Made by a program: the position numbers and the translations under genes. A stretch of DNA of 64,000 nt from Maricaulis sp965228215 (GTDB taxonomy: Bacteria > Pseudomonadota > Alphaproteobacteria > Caulobacterales > Maricaulaceae), in the NCBI GenBank assembly GCA_965228215.1, contig OZ245800.1, forward strand, positions 1,116,001 through 1,180,000. Direction: 5' to 3'. Below, piece after piece: positions 18,701-26,052 of this stretch (position 1 is its first letter; each line of letters starts with the position of its first letter). The notes under the pieces were generated by a model. It was not told the origin of the DNA. It did no database searches and saw nothing but the letters and a program-made list of their open reading frames with translations.

Positions 18701-20640
18701 GCGAGCAGAGCGGCTTCGAGAACCGGAGCCAACTCGTCCAGATCGCGACCGGCCAGCGTGTCAGATTTCATCTCGAAATCATGCACATAGGCACGATCGA
18801 GCGGATCTCCATCCTTGGCTTTCCGATCCACCGGGAAACCGGTTTCCTGAACCACGTGCAGACCGAGATTCTCCAGCACCGGCATGACGCGCGACAGCGA
18901 GACCGGCTTGCCGACGCGGTAAATCTTGAGGCGGACCTCGACATCGGAATCATCCGGCTCGCGATAGACGCGCACCGCGACCTGACTCGGCGAGTCCAGC
19001 GATTCCAGCTTGATGACGTCCTTGAGTGCCTCTTCCGGATCGTAGAGCTCGCGATAGCCCGCCTTGAAAGCACCGTCGTAACACGGCATGCGCATGCGGA
19101 TGTCGTCGGTCGCCGTGCGCCGGGCATGGGTTTCAAAATCATCTTCCCAGGTGCGCGACAGACGCGCGACCCGGCGTTCAAGATCCTCCATGTCCGGTTC
19201 GGGGTGATCGAACGGATTGAGGCCGATGATGTAGTGCACCCGCGCCAGGGGGCTGTCGCCGAATTGCGGGTAATAGGCGGACAACCGCCCGCCGAAGGCT
19301 TCGCGGATCAATTCGCCGGCCTGTTCACGTACCTTGGAACTGTAGCGATCGCGAGGCACGAACAGCATGGCCGACACGAACCGGTCAAACTGGTCGCGGC
19401 GGATGAAGAGCTTGGTGCGCGGGCGGTCATGCAGGTGAAGCATGCCGAGACAGACTTCCAGCAGGTCATTCTCGTCGGTCTGGAAGAGCTCGTCGCGCGG
19501 ATAATTCTCTACGGTATTGCGCAGTTTCTTGGCGTTGTGGGTGCCGGGCGTCTTGCCGGCACGCTCGAGCACGCGTCGCACCTTGCGCCGGATCAGCGGC
19601 ACGTTGGACGCGCTCTGGTCGTAGGCTTCGGCAGTGAACAGGCCGACAAAGCGCGCCTCGCCGATTACGGCCCCGTCCTCGCGATAGCGTTTGACGCCGA
19701 TGTAATCCATGTAGACCCGGCGGTGCACAGCTGACTTCATGTTCGCCTTGGCGACGATGATCGGGCTCGGCTCGCGCAGGAAGGTCTCGATCGCCGGGGT
19801 CAGGACAGCGGGCTCAAGCCCCTTGCGCAGGACATGGCGATCCGGATCGCGCAGCACGCCACGCCCGGTCTCCGGCCGGACGCGCGGATGCCGGTCCGCC
19901 ATTGAGCCGTCATCCTTCACCTCGAAATCATAGATGCGGCAACCCAGGAAGGCGAAATGGTCGTCGCGGATCCAGCGCAGGAAATCTAGCGTCTCCGCGA
20001 GCTCTTCAGGCGTCGCATGCGTGCGCGCCTGTTCCAGGTGGGCGATGGACTCGTCCATCTGCGCCCGCATGTCGGCCCAGTCCTCAACGGTCACGCGCAC
20101 ATCATCAAGCGTCGAGGTCACGCCCTCGATCAGCGTGCGCCGAGACAATTCATCCATCGGCGGCAGGTGGACCTGGATCATCGATTCCGGCAGGGCGCGA
20201 CCGCCCTCTTCGACGCGCTTGCCCGACGAGTCGCGTCGGACCTGCACGATCGGGTGGAACATGGCGATGATGTCGAGGCCCTGGGCACCGATCTCTGCCA
20301 TCACCGAATCGACGATGAAGGGACGGTCCTTGCCGACGATCTCGAGCAGGTCGCGCGGCAATTCCGTGCCGTCGATACGGCTGGCTGATCGCATGCGCAC
20401 CGTGATCTCATCGCCCGGGCGATCTTCGCCGAAGGACCAGAAATCAAGGCATAATTCGGCGAGATCCAGCGCCGAAATACGCTCCAGATCCTCTGCCAGC
20501 GCGTCATCATAGACTTGTGAGAGAAACGAGTTTCCGGTGTCGCCACACTCGGCGCCGAACCGATCCTGCCAACGCTGACGCGCGGCCTCCATGAACTCCG
20601 CGCGCGAATAAGCGTGCGCAACTCCGACGACCGCCCCCAT
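15721..20640 (-). CDS. gdhZ: Large NAD-dependent glutamate dehydrogenase
   Basis: A 1639-residue, about 180-kDa-class enzyme that oxidatively deaminates glutamate to 2-oxoglutarate with NAD. The N-terminal half is the long regulatory region of the family. The catalytic core lies around residues 830-1200, with PVARGGLRWSDRRDDFRTEV, KAQQVKNAVIVPVGSKGG, GVGDMSGDVFGNGML, GGIGTYVKAS and GEGANLGITQAGRIE. In Caulobacter the homologue GdhZ also restrains FtsZ in response to glutamate availability; whether that holds here is inference. It is monocistronic, with a long gene-poor stretch upstream. Confidence 0.96.
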   Translation of the reverse strand: MGAVVGVAHAYSRAEFMEAARQRWQDRFGAECGDTGNSFLSQVYDDALAEDLERISALDLAELCLDFWSFGEDRPGDEITVRMRSASRIDGTELPRDLLEIVGKDRPFIVDSVMAEIGAQGLDIIAMFHPIVQVRRDSSGKRVEEGGRALPESMIQVHLPPMDELSRRTLIEGVTSTLDDVRVTVEDWADMRAQMDESIAHLEQARTHATPEELAETLDFLRWIRDDHFAFLGCRIYDFEVKDDGSMADRHPRVRPETGRGVLRDPDRHVLRKGLEPAVLTPAIETFLREPSPIIVAKANMKSAVHRRVYMDYIGVKRYREDGAVIGEARFVGLFTAEAYDQSASNVPLIRRKVRRVLERAGKTPGTHNAKKLRNTVENYPRDELFQTDENDLLEVCLGMLHLHDRPRTKLFIRRDQFDRFVSAMLFVPRDRYSSKVREQAGELIREAFGGRLSAYYPQFGDSPLARVHYIIGLNPFDHPEPDMEDLERRVARLSRTWEDDFETHARRTATDDIRMRMPCYDGAFKAGYRELYDPEEALKDVIKLESLDSPSQVAVRVYREPDDSDVEVRLKIYRVGKPVSLSRVMPVLENLGLHVVQETGFPVDRKAKDGDPLDRAYVHDFEMKSDTLAGRDLDELAPVLEAALLAIAERKAEDDGFNRLILEIGVTWREAAFLRTCARYRQQSGLDPSQTIQEEAFAAYPEIARGLLELARVKFDPDFTDNMKTRADAVHEAGEHLRSQLEEVASLDHDRALRRIFHLIEATMRTNFYQQAADGESKARISIKIASELLEELPLPKPYREIFVWAPDVEGVHIRFGPVARGGLRWSDRRDDFRTEVLGLVKAQQVKNAVIVPVGSKGGFYPKALPRKGSRDEVFEAGREAYKTFIRGLLDITDNIVDDAVIHPDGTICWDDEDPYLVVAADKGTATFSDTANGMATDEFDFWLGDAFASGGSAGYDHKKMGITARGGWESVKRHFREMGKDIQSEPFTVVGVGDMSGDVFGNGMLLSRQIKLVAAFDHRDIFIDPDPGDPETMWTERKRLFDMPRSSWQDYDKSLISKGGGVFSRNVKQIELTPEIQALTGLEASKVSPNELLRHLLKAQTELLWFGGIGTYVKASSEQNFEVGDKGNDSLRIDAEDVGAAVIGEGANLGITQAGRIEFARKGGRVNADFVDNSAGVDSSDHEVNIKILLQPMLRQGDMDRTSRDSLLESMTDDVARHVLQHNYDQTLALTLAEHSAAADLDAHERFMSRLEAAGKLDREVEGLPSVDGVRRLKRRDLGLSRPELAVLVSYAKITLFDDLVASDVPDDPHFGTMLRTYFPQALHEFEDGMQAHRLKREIISTILANEMINLGGATFIHRAIDSTNASVPAIARGFEAGRHIFGFAALTDQINALDNKAPAEVQVALHEEIIRLLRRQTYWLVRRNRNLDSTSAQPIADVIGAYKPGVDSLKSMVWDIISEHERTGVETRASNFVAAGAPDDLARAVAELRPLTSSSDVIDLAAKGAWPLTPTAMLYHAMGARFSFDRLRGMGGEVSSDLHWDRLAVRRLMEDFYASQQAFTSSAMQFAQAAGGSLAAGVETPSREWAESLVEAWNTVNEEDAGRVDIVMRELENSGAWTLSKLAIASTQLREMALVT

Positions 20641-20777
20641 AGCTTCTAACTCCGTGGCAAGCTGTTGTTTGGGTCGAGCCTAGACCTGTTTGTGCCGCTT
20701 GCAAGCCGTGTACACCGTAGATCTCGCAATCTCGGTATTCTTTTTGGGATAACTCGGAAGCCGGGGCGTGGTGAAGC

Positions 20778-20816
20778 GGCACCGCCGGCTAGGGACAGGG
20801 GGAAGCCGGCGGTGCC
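20778..20816. other. Strong 13-bp hairpin in a gene-poor stretch (20641-21176)
   Basis: GGCACCGCCGGCT (20778-20790), a 13-base loop, then AGCCGGCGGTGCC (20804-20816): a perfect 13-bp G+C-rich stem. There is no T-run on either side, so it is not a typical intrinsic terminator. It lies about 140-180 bases upstream of the gdhZ start. Apart from it and the small frame at 20931-21029, I see nothing else supportable in 20641-21176. It could be a 5' leader structure or a structured RNA. Confidence 0.45.
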
Positions 20817-20930
20817 TGGCAGACCTCATTCGGCAGGCTGGGGGGACGCACGTTCGAGGCCTGTTCACAATAGATGCTGGAATGTCGCCGGGCCGCGGGG
20901 GGAGGAGGTGGGCCGGCCGTGTCCATCATC

Positions 20931-21029
20931 TCAACTTATGTAGAGTCCACCGGGCTGAATCCAAGTGGTCGCAGCGAGAATTGCCGACAAAATAAGCCCG
21001 GCAATCATCACGGAGATGAAGCGCGCCAT
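20931..21029 (-). CDS. Possible 32-residue single-pass membrane protein
   Basis: A short frame reading MARFISVMIAGLILSAILAA and ending GGLYIS. It has one basic residue then a plausible transmembrane helix (about residues 5-25). GAGGGG lies nine bases before the ATG as a ribosome-binding site. No homologue is recognised. It could be a genuine small protein or chance; the good Shine-Dalgarno spacing and the hydrophobic core are the only support. Confidence 0.35.
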   Translation of the reverse strand: MARFISVMIAGLILSAILAATTWIQPGGLYIS

Positions 21030-21176
21030 GTGCAAACCCCTCGCATGGTTCTCGGCGACGGCCCCATGCCGTCGTCGATGCCGATATGGGAGTGAGCTGC
21101 GCGATTTACACCCCACTTCACGTCACAGCTGCGTGAGGCAGGTAACAGGGCTGTAATCCGTGTCGGAACTTGCACC

Positions 21177-21425
21177 TCAATGCGTACTGTCACCACAGGA
21201 GACGGTGTGGACATAGTCGGGAGCTGCCTCGGTCGCGGTCATCGCCCGCTGCACACCGAGGCGCAGGACTTCCATGAGATAGGCGAGATCGTCGCCATCG
21301 AAATTCAGCCCGTCGATTTCTTCCTGGACCAGGGCAAGCGCCTGGTCTGCGAGCTTGAGCCGATCGGCGTCAGAGCGACTGGCCGGTCCGGTTTGGACCA
21401 GGTCTGGCAAATCTCGATAAGTCAT
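21177..21425 (-). CDS. Small helical protein, last gene of the GNAT/isochorismatase unit
   Basis: 82 residues, mostly helical and acidic (LALVQEEIDGLNFDGDDLAYLMEVLRLGVQRAM), with no signal peptide or membrane segment. It overlaps the preceding isochorismatase-fold gene by four bases, so it is translationally coupled. I do not recognise it. Its size and acidity suggest a partner or regulatory protein rather than an enzyme. Confidence 0.65.
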   Translation of the reverse strand: MTYRDLPDLVQTGPASRSDADRLKLADQALALVQEEIDGLNFDGDDLAYLMEVLRLGVQRAMTATEAAPDYVHTVSCGDSTH

Positions 21426-22003
21426 TGTGCTAACCCTATCTTTCCGTACATCTCTGGATCGCTCGGCGGGACCCAGGTGGTGAAGACGTCGTCCCAGTCG
21501 ACCGTCTGGGTGAGGCGATCGATCAGATCGAACGCCACGTCGCGGACGGTGGAAGCCGATCTCGCGCCGACGGGCGCACTCCCTACGGCTTCGGGAACAA
21601 CAAACAGTCGGTGGCCGCGCTCCGCGGCATCGAAGGCGGTCGCCAGCAGAGAGAAGGGCGCCGAAAAACCGACAATCAAACAGGTGGAGCCAGATTTCTG
21701 CTCGACGGCTCTGTCGAAGGCCTGGTCGCTGTAGGCCGACAAGGCCGAGCGCACGAAAACGGGTTCACGCGCCAGCGGTTTCAGGCAATCGATCGGCGCA
21801 TGCGGTGCTGTGCCGATGGAGACCGCCGGGGCTGGCGTTCGGAAATGCGAATGCATCACGTCCCAGCCGCTGTTTCTCGCGGTGACGAGGAGTTTGCGGA
21901 TACGCGCGACCACCAGATCGGACGCGTCCAGCGGAATCTCGCCTGTTGGCCGCAAGTGTTCGCGCTGACAATCGAGCAGGATAAGGGTGGGAGAGGTCAT
22001 CAT
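21422..22003 (-). CDS. Isochorismatase-fold protein lacking catalytic Cys and Lys
   Basis: A 193-residue cysteine-hydrolase-type fold. The first catalytic Asp is kept (TLILLDCQ, Asp11). The position of the usual Lys holds Arg85 (PVFVRSALSAYSD). The nucleophile Cys expected six residues after the VGF glycine is Ser118 (VGFSAPFSLLATAFDAAERG). The scaffold is otherwise intact, ending with a VPEAVGS loop and SVRDVAFDLIDRL. It may be a non-catalytic binding protein, a serine variant, or an enzyme with different chemistry. It overlaps neighbours on both sides by four bases. Confidence 0.75.
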   Translation of the reverse strand: MMTSPTLILLDCQREHLRPTGEIPLDASDLVVARIRKLLVTARNSGWDVMHSHFRTPAPAVSIGTAPHAPIDCLKPLAREPVFVRSALSAYSDQAFDRAVEQKSGSTCLIVGFSAPFSLLATAFDAAERGHRLFVVPEAVGSAPVGARSASTVRDVAFDLIDRLTQTVDWDDVFTTWVPPSDPEMYGKIGLAQ

Positions 22004-22596
22004 GCTGCCTGCCCTCCTACACGATCATTCACGGCATAACGTTCCAGGGAGCGATCGAACGGGCCCGGCGTGTCCCATTCGCCGTCGGGTCGGATGAGCA
22101 TCAGCGGCGGCGTGTCCATCGTGATGGCCTCAGGACAGCGCGGCAAAACCTGCTCGATCTCGACATATTCATAGTCGGAGAAGTGGAAACGCGGCCGGTT
22201 GCGGCGGATCTGGAAACCGTGGGATCGCCAGTAGGGCACACGCTCGACCTGGGCATGGCCGAGGATGCGGCGATAGCCGCGGCGAGCGCTGTAGCGGAGC
22301 GCTTCGCGCATGAGAGAGCGCATCACGCCATGGCGGCGATAGGGCTGGAGCACGGCCGCGCGCTCCACCTTGGCGAAATCGGCGAACCAGCGAAGGCGGA
22401 GCACGCCGACCGGCTCGCGACCGAGCCAGGCGATCAGATGCGAAGCGGCAACAAAATCATTGCCGTCATACTCCTCTTCATAGGGCGCATTCTGTTCGCC
22501 CAGATAGGTGACGCCACGCAGAGTCATCGCCATGACGACATGGTCGAGACTTCGGGCAACACTTACCCCAAGCGATTTTCTAGTAGTCAGCTTCAT
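22000..22596 (-). CDS. GNAT-family N-acetyltransferase
   Basis: About 198 residues. The acetyl-CoA fold is seen in HLIAWLGREPVGVLRLRWF, followed by the motif-A region VERAAVLQPYRRHGVMRSLM (a Q/R-x-x-G-x-A-like loop) and YWRSHGFQIRRNRPRFHFSD at the end of the domain. The ATG at 22596 follows AGGGAGA and overlaps the upstream gene's stop (ATGA); the longer frame upstream is out of character. The substrate is unknown. It sits between an acetyltransferase-like gene and an isochorismatase-fold gene. Confidence 0.82.
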   Translation of the reverse strand: MKLTTRKSLGVSVARSLDHVVMAMTLRGVTYLGEQNAPYEEEYDGNDFVAASHLIAWLGREPVGVLRLRWFADFAKVERAAVLQPYRRHGVMRSLMREALRYSARRGYRRILGHAQVERVPYWRSHGFQIRRNRPRFHFSDYEYVEIEQVLPRCPEAITMDTPPLMLIRPDGEWDTPGPFDRSLERYAVNDRVGGQAA

Positions 22597-23231
22597 GCGG
22601 CATTCTCCCTGGATGAACGCTGGGAATCGGCCTGGATCATTCTGTCCAGGTGCGTAGGGAAACCGGTGCTTTCGTAGAGCGGAACCCGGCCGGGCTGCGG
22701 CTTGACCGGGCGGAAGCCCAGTCGCGGCAGGAGGCGCCGGCCGGCCGCGCTGCGGCCGCGCGCATAGACGGGCGTGTCGACATAGAAGGCGTGCCACCCC
22801 GCCAGAAGTCCGCGAACCGAAGCGGCCTGCGCCGACGGCGTGCTGCCGGCCATGCCCCAGGACAGGAGCGCGTGGGCCCGCTCATCTAGCGCACAGACCC
22901 AGTCACGACGCGCATCGGCAAAACCGAACCGGCCGGCGAGAAGGGCATCGCGGCCGGCCCGGGTGAGGGGGATGGACGCCAGAAGCGCGTCGGCCTCACC
23001 GCCACTCCAGCGCAAGTGAAGCGAGCGTTCGGTCCAGCCCTGAACGCGGGACAAGACGTCGGCACTTGCGATCTCGCCCTCGATCAGGCGATCGGCAAGT
23101 GCATGAAATTCATCGATGTCCTGGGCTTTGACTGGTCTAAATCCGAATTTCCCGAGTATTCGGTCCAGAACAGCAACAGGAAATTGCGCTAAATCCTGAA
23201 TATCTGTAGATTGTAATCCTTGATTGCGCAT
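22593..23231 (-). CDS. Uncharacterised protein with GNAT-like C-terminus; first gene of the unit
   Basis: 212 residues. The N-terminal two-thirds are not recognised. The segment near residues 150-195 (DTPVYARGRSAAGRRLLPRL, then LGFRPVKPQ and PLYES) resembles the end of an acetyltransferase fold. GAGGA lies just before the ATG. It leads a four-gene unit with four-base overlaps throughout, and its promoter region (74 bases) is shared with a divergent LysR regulator, the likely controller. Confidence 0.65.
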   Translation of the reverse strand: MRNQGLQSTDIQDLAQFPVAVLDRILGKFGFRPVKAQDIDEFHALADRLIEGEIASADVLSRVQGWTERSLHLRWSGGEADALLASIPLTRAGRDALLAGRFGFADARRDWVCALDERAHALLSWGMAGSTPSAQAASVRGLLAGWHAFYVDTPVYARGRSAAGRRLLPRLGFRPVKPQPGRVPLYESTGFPTHLDRMIQADSQRSSRENAA

Positions 23232-23305
23232 GGAGTTTCCTCGACCAGGAAGTTAATCGAGGGATAGCATTCGAGCGAAAACACGGCCTCTGCGAAGTTG
23301 GAATA

Positions 23306-24283
23306 GTGGATAGTCCAGAAACAACAGTCGCCTTGAGACGCAACGCCTTTGACTGGGATGATCTTCAGATCTTCCATGCAGTTGCGACCACGGGATCGAT
23401 GAGTGCCGCGGCCCAGGCCCTTGGCTGCCAGCAGCCGACGGTCTCCAAACGCATGCGCCAGCTTGAATCACGGCTCGGAGCCCAGCTCATCGAACGCCGG
23501 GCCGATGGAATCGTGCTCACGGAAGCCGGCGAGGCCGCCCTTGATTACGCCAAAACCATGCAGCGCTCGGCACAGCAGCTGGAGTCGCGCATTGCCGGCC
23601 AGGACAAGGCCGCCAAAGGACTCGTCACGCTCCAGGTCTCGGATGGTCTGAGCAGTTACTGGCTGTCGCGCCACCTGCCGCGCTTCATGCAAATCTATCC
23701 CGATATCGAGCTGACAGTTCTGAAACCGGCCTCCAACGGACCCGCGCCGGACCTGTCCATCACCTTCATTCCGGAAAAGGATATGGAGACGAAAGCCGTC
23801 GCGCTTGGCACCCTGCATTTCATGCCGTTCGCGTCACGCGATTTCATCAATACCTACGGTGCTCCGAAAACCGCGCACGACGCACTCAATCTGCGTTTCC
23901 TGCAATTGCAGCAGTACAATCGCGATCTGGATCTGTGGGGTCACCGCGTTCAGGCCGTCGACGCCTATATTAATTATGCCTTCCGAACCGACGTCAGCGC
24001 TGTACTCTTCGAAACACTGCGGCATGGCGGCGGAATCGCCATGGCGCCGACCTATCTCGCGCATCTCTATCCCGAGGAGCTCGTCGTCCTCGATTATGAT
24101 TTCAAACAAGATGTGCGCTTCTGGCTTAAATACTCGCCGGAGAGCCAACGCGTTGGACGTGTAAAAATCGTGGGCGAATGGCTCGAAGACGTGTTCAATC
24201 GAACAAGTAATCCGTGGTTCCGTGATGAATTCTGCCATCCAAGCGAATTCAGCGAAATCGAAGTCGTCAAAACCAGCACATGA
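23306..24283 (+). CDS. LysR-family transcriptional regulator
   Basis: 325 residues. The winged-helix DNA-binding domain is at about residues 15-75 (FDWDDLQIFHAVATTGSMSA, QQPTVSKRMRQLESRLGAQL). An effector-binding domain follows, with typical LSRHLPRFMQIYPDIELTVL and a late GGGIAMAPTYL motif. Start GTG at 23306 was chosen for full coverage of the HTH. It is divergent from the GNAT/isochorismatase unit and seven bases before an XRE gene, so it probably controls the former and is co-transcribed with the latter. The inducer is unknown. Confidence 0.9.
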   Translation: MDSPETTVALRRNAFDWDDLQIFHAVATTGSMSAAAQALGCQQPTVSKRMRQLESRLGAQLIERRADGIVLTEAGEAALDYAKTMQRSAQQLESRIAGQDKAAKGLVTLQVSDGLSSYWLSRHLPRFMQIYPDIELTVLKPASNGPAPDLSITFIPEKDMETKAVALGTLHFMPFASRDFINTYGAPKTAHDALNLRFLQLQQYNRDLDLWGHRVQAVDAYINYAFRTDVSAVLFETLRHGGGIAMAPTYLAHLYPEELVVLDYDFKQDVRFWLKYSPESQRVGRVKIVGEWLEDVFNRTSNPWFRDEFCHPSEFSEIEVVKTST

Positions 24284-24290
24284 GGTGAAT

Positions 24291-24677
24291 ATGAGTGCTA
24301 GAGGACCAACGAGTATCGACCAGCACGTCGGTGCAAGACTGCGGCTGCGTCGCAGCATGCTGGAAATGAGTCAGTCCGAGCTGGGTGACAAGCTCGGCGT
24401 GACGTTCCAGCAGATCCAGAAATACGAGCGTGGAACGAACCGGATCGGCGCCAGCCGCCTGTTCAACGTCGCCAAGGTGATGGAAGTCCCGGTCGCGTAT
24501 TTCTTTGAGGGTCTCGACGAAAGCGGTTCTTCCGAACTCCAGGGCGCGGAATCCGACACGCTCTATGATTTCATTGCGAGCCCTGACGGTCTTGCTCTGG
24601 CATCGGCGTTTTCTGGCATTGCCGACCAGACGGTTCGTCGTCGCGTGATCGACCTGCTCCGCTCCCTGTCCGACTAG
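24291..24677 (+). CDS. XRE-family helix-turn-helix regulator
   Basis: 128 residues. The Cro/CI-type HTH occupies residues 9-65 (GARLRLRRSMLEMSQSELGD, VTFQQIQKYERGTNRIGASR), followed by an FNVAKVMEVPVAYFFEG hinge and a helical C-terminus. GAGGTG lies before the ATG, which comes seven bases after the LysR stop. This HTH type is widespread in alphaproteobacteria, with several cell-cycle and holdfast regulators among its members; no specific orthologue is claimed. Confidence 0.88.
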   Translation: MSARGPTSIDQHVGARLRLRRSMLEMSQSELGDKLGVTFQQIQKYERGTNRIGASRLFNVAKVMEVPVAYFFEGLDESGSSELQGAESDTLYDFIASPDGLALASAFSGIADQTVRRRVIDLLRSLSD

Positions 24678-24711
24678 GACAGACCTGATTCCTGAACGCC
24701 TGGTTCAGACG

Positions 24712-24742
24712 CTGCCAGCACACGGATGCTCGGCAGGGTTTT
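24712..24742 (+). terminator. Probable intrinsic terminator after the XRE gene
   Basis: CTGCCAGCA (24712-24720), loop CACGGA, then TGCTCGGCAG with one bulged C, followed by GGTTTTG. It lies 35 bases after the stop codon. A smaller 6-bp repeat (CTGAAC/GTTCAG) precedes it. Confidence 0.55.
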
Positions 24743-24920
24743 GTGCTGCCCGGAACAAAATCCGGCCAGGTTTCTTCCTGTCAGTGCGTTGGAATTCTTG
24801 CTGTTTCGCCGATTGAGGCACAGAGGCTTCCGCCCCCTGCTCGCCGGAGCAAGAGTGGTGGCACACTATGCGAGAAATGCAACAGTTTTGTGACAGTTGA
24901 GACCCTTCAAGGTCGATATT

Positions 24921-24929
24921 TGTGGATAA
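24921..24929 (-). promoter_or_regulatory. Perfect DnaA box in the 24678-25041 gap
   Basis: TGTGGATAA, the reverse complement of the consensus TTATCCACA. It is the only exact match I found in the window, and lies about 113 bases upstream of the 58-residue gene. The surrounding gap (24743-25041) otherwise shows no gene; a DnaA-controlled promoter or titration site is inference. Confidence 0.55.
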
Positions 24930-25041
24930 GTTCGGCCCGACTGATCACAAGATGAACAAAATCCGCGCAATATTGCCTTGAGCGGGTCCCGATGCCGTCA
25001 CACCGCCCGCCTAGCCTCTGTAACTGGACATGGAGGCACAC

Positions 25042-25218
25042 ATGAGCACGACACCCCGAAAGAACCCGACGGACCGTATGGGCGAGCTGAAAGCCCGCGC
25101 CGCCGATCACAGCCCGGTTCCGGGCCACGTCATGCTGGGCGTGCTCGTCAAACACCACGCCCGCACACGCAACTTCGTCGACACCTGGTTCGAGAAGAAC
25201 GCGCGGAAGACCGACTAG
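25042..25218 (+). CDS. Small basic protein of unknown function
   Basis: 58 residues, polar and basic, rich in His/Arg/Lys (VLVKHHARTRNFVDTWFEKN). No membrane segment. GGAGG lies just before the ATG at 25042; the ATG at 25030 would bury that site. I do not recognise it. It is followed closely by the 3' end of a tRNA gene on the other strand. The consensus DnaA box upstream makes replication-linked expression possible. Confidence 0.6.
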   Translation: MSTTPRKNPTDRMGELKARAADHSPVPGHVMLGVLVKHHARTRNFVDTWFEKNARKTD

Positions 25219-25255
25219 GGTCCGGGAATTCGCTTCAATCTGGCTGGAAAGAGAA

Positions 25256-25330
25256 TGGAGCGGGCGATGAGATTCGAACTCACGACATTCACCTTGGCAA
25301 GGTGACGCTCTACCCCTGAGCTACGCCCGC
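25256..25330 (-). tRNA. tRNA-Gly (anticodon GCC)
   Basis: Reads on the minus strand as GCGGGCG acceptor, D-arm TAGCTCAGGGGTAGAGC, and an anticodon stem CACCT/AGGTG around TTGCCAA. The T-arm has GTTCGAAT, the other acceptor strand is CGCCCGC, and CCA is encoded. The anticodon GCC decodes GGC/GGU. A -35-like TTGCAA (25392-25397) and -10-like TATACC (25367-25372) lie upstream with long spacing. Confidence 0.97.
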
Positions 25331-25462
25331 TCATGTTTGCCGGGCCGGAGCCCCGCTGGGGAGCGGGGTATATCGCGCAAACTTTCCCCGATTGCAAGCA
25401 TCAGAGTCTCACGACTTGCACATGGGCTTGCGAAATCAAGCCGGGCAGGCTTCAACTCGCGC

Positions 25463-25984
25463 ATGACTGCGACCCGCCAGGACCTGTTCGACCGCTTCGA
25501 CCGTCTCGGAATCCGGCACTCCACGCTGGATCACCGCCCTGTCTTCACGGTCGATGAAGGCCGCGATATCAAGGCCTCCCTGCCGGGTGGGCATACGAAA
25601 AACCTCTTCCTGAAGGACAAGAAGGGCCGGATCGTCCTGATCTCGGCGCTCGGCGAGACCGAGATTCGCATCAACCGCCTTCACCGGCATATCGATTGCG
25701 GCCGGCTCTCCTTCGGCAAGGAGGATCTCCTTCTGGAGACGCTGGGCGTGCGCCCGGGCTCGGTCACGGCCTTTGCGCTGATCAATGATCACGATGTCCG
25801 CGTCCGATTTATCCTCGACAGCGCGCTGATGCAGCACGAACTCGTCAATTTCCACCCGCTTAGCAATGACGCCACGACGACGATTTCGTCGGCTGATCTG
25901 GTGCGTTTTGCGGAAGATACCGGCCACGGGGCGGAAATTTTCGATTTCACCCGACTGCAGGATTCCCCGTCACAAGAGGGCTGA
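25463..25984 (+). CDS. ProXp-ala-type aminoacyl-tRNA deacylase (YbaK/PrdX-like)
   Basis: A 173-residue free-standing editing domain. Homologues hydrolyse Ala mischarged on tRNA-Pro in trans to prolyl-tRNA synthetase. The conserved lysine lies in GGHTKNLFLKDKKG. Other family marks are VRPGSVTAFALIND, FHPLSNDATTTIS and FAEDTGHGAEI. The ATG at 25463 fits the family N-terminus (LFDRFDRLGI); the longer frame is not homologous. Confidence 0.9.
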   Translation: MTATRQDLFDRFDRLGIRHSTLDHRPVFTVDEGRDIKASLPGGHTKNLFLKDKKGRIVLISALGETEIRINRLHRHIDCGRLSFGKEDLLLETLGVRPGSVTAFALINDHDVRVRFILDSALMQHELVNFHPLSNDATTTISSADLVRFAEDTGHGAEIFDFTRLQDSPSQEG

Positions 25985-26052
25985 TCCCTTGCAAGACGGG
26001 CGAATGAAGGCCACTTACTCAGCTCGGATTACGACAAGACAGAGATCGAGAC

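Noticed and set aside
18106..19734. A 542-residue open frame on the plus strand inside gdhZ
   Set aside because: Antisense to a clear enzyme, with no recognisable domains; a high-G+C shadow.
22597..22797. N-terminal extension of the GNAT gene upstream of the chosen ATG
   Set aside because: It is Arg/Pro-rich, overlaps the upstream gene heavily, and the ATG at 22596 has a good ribosome-binding site and ATGA coupling.
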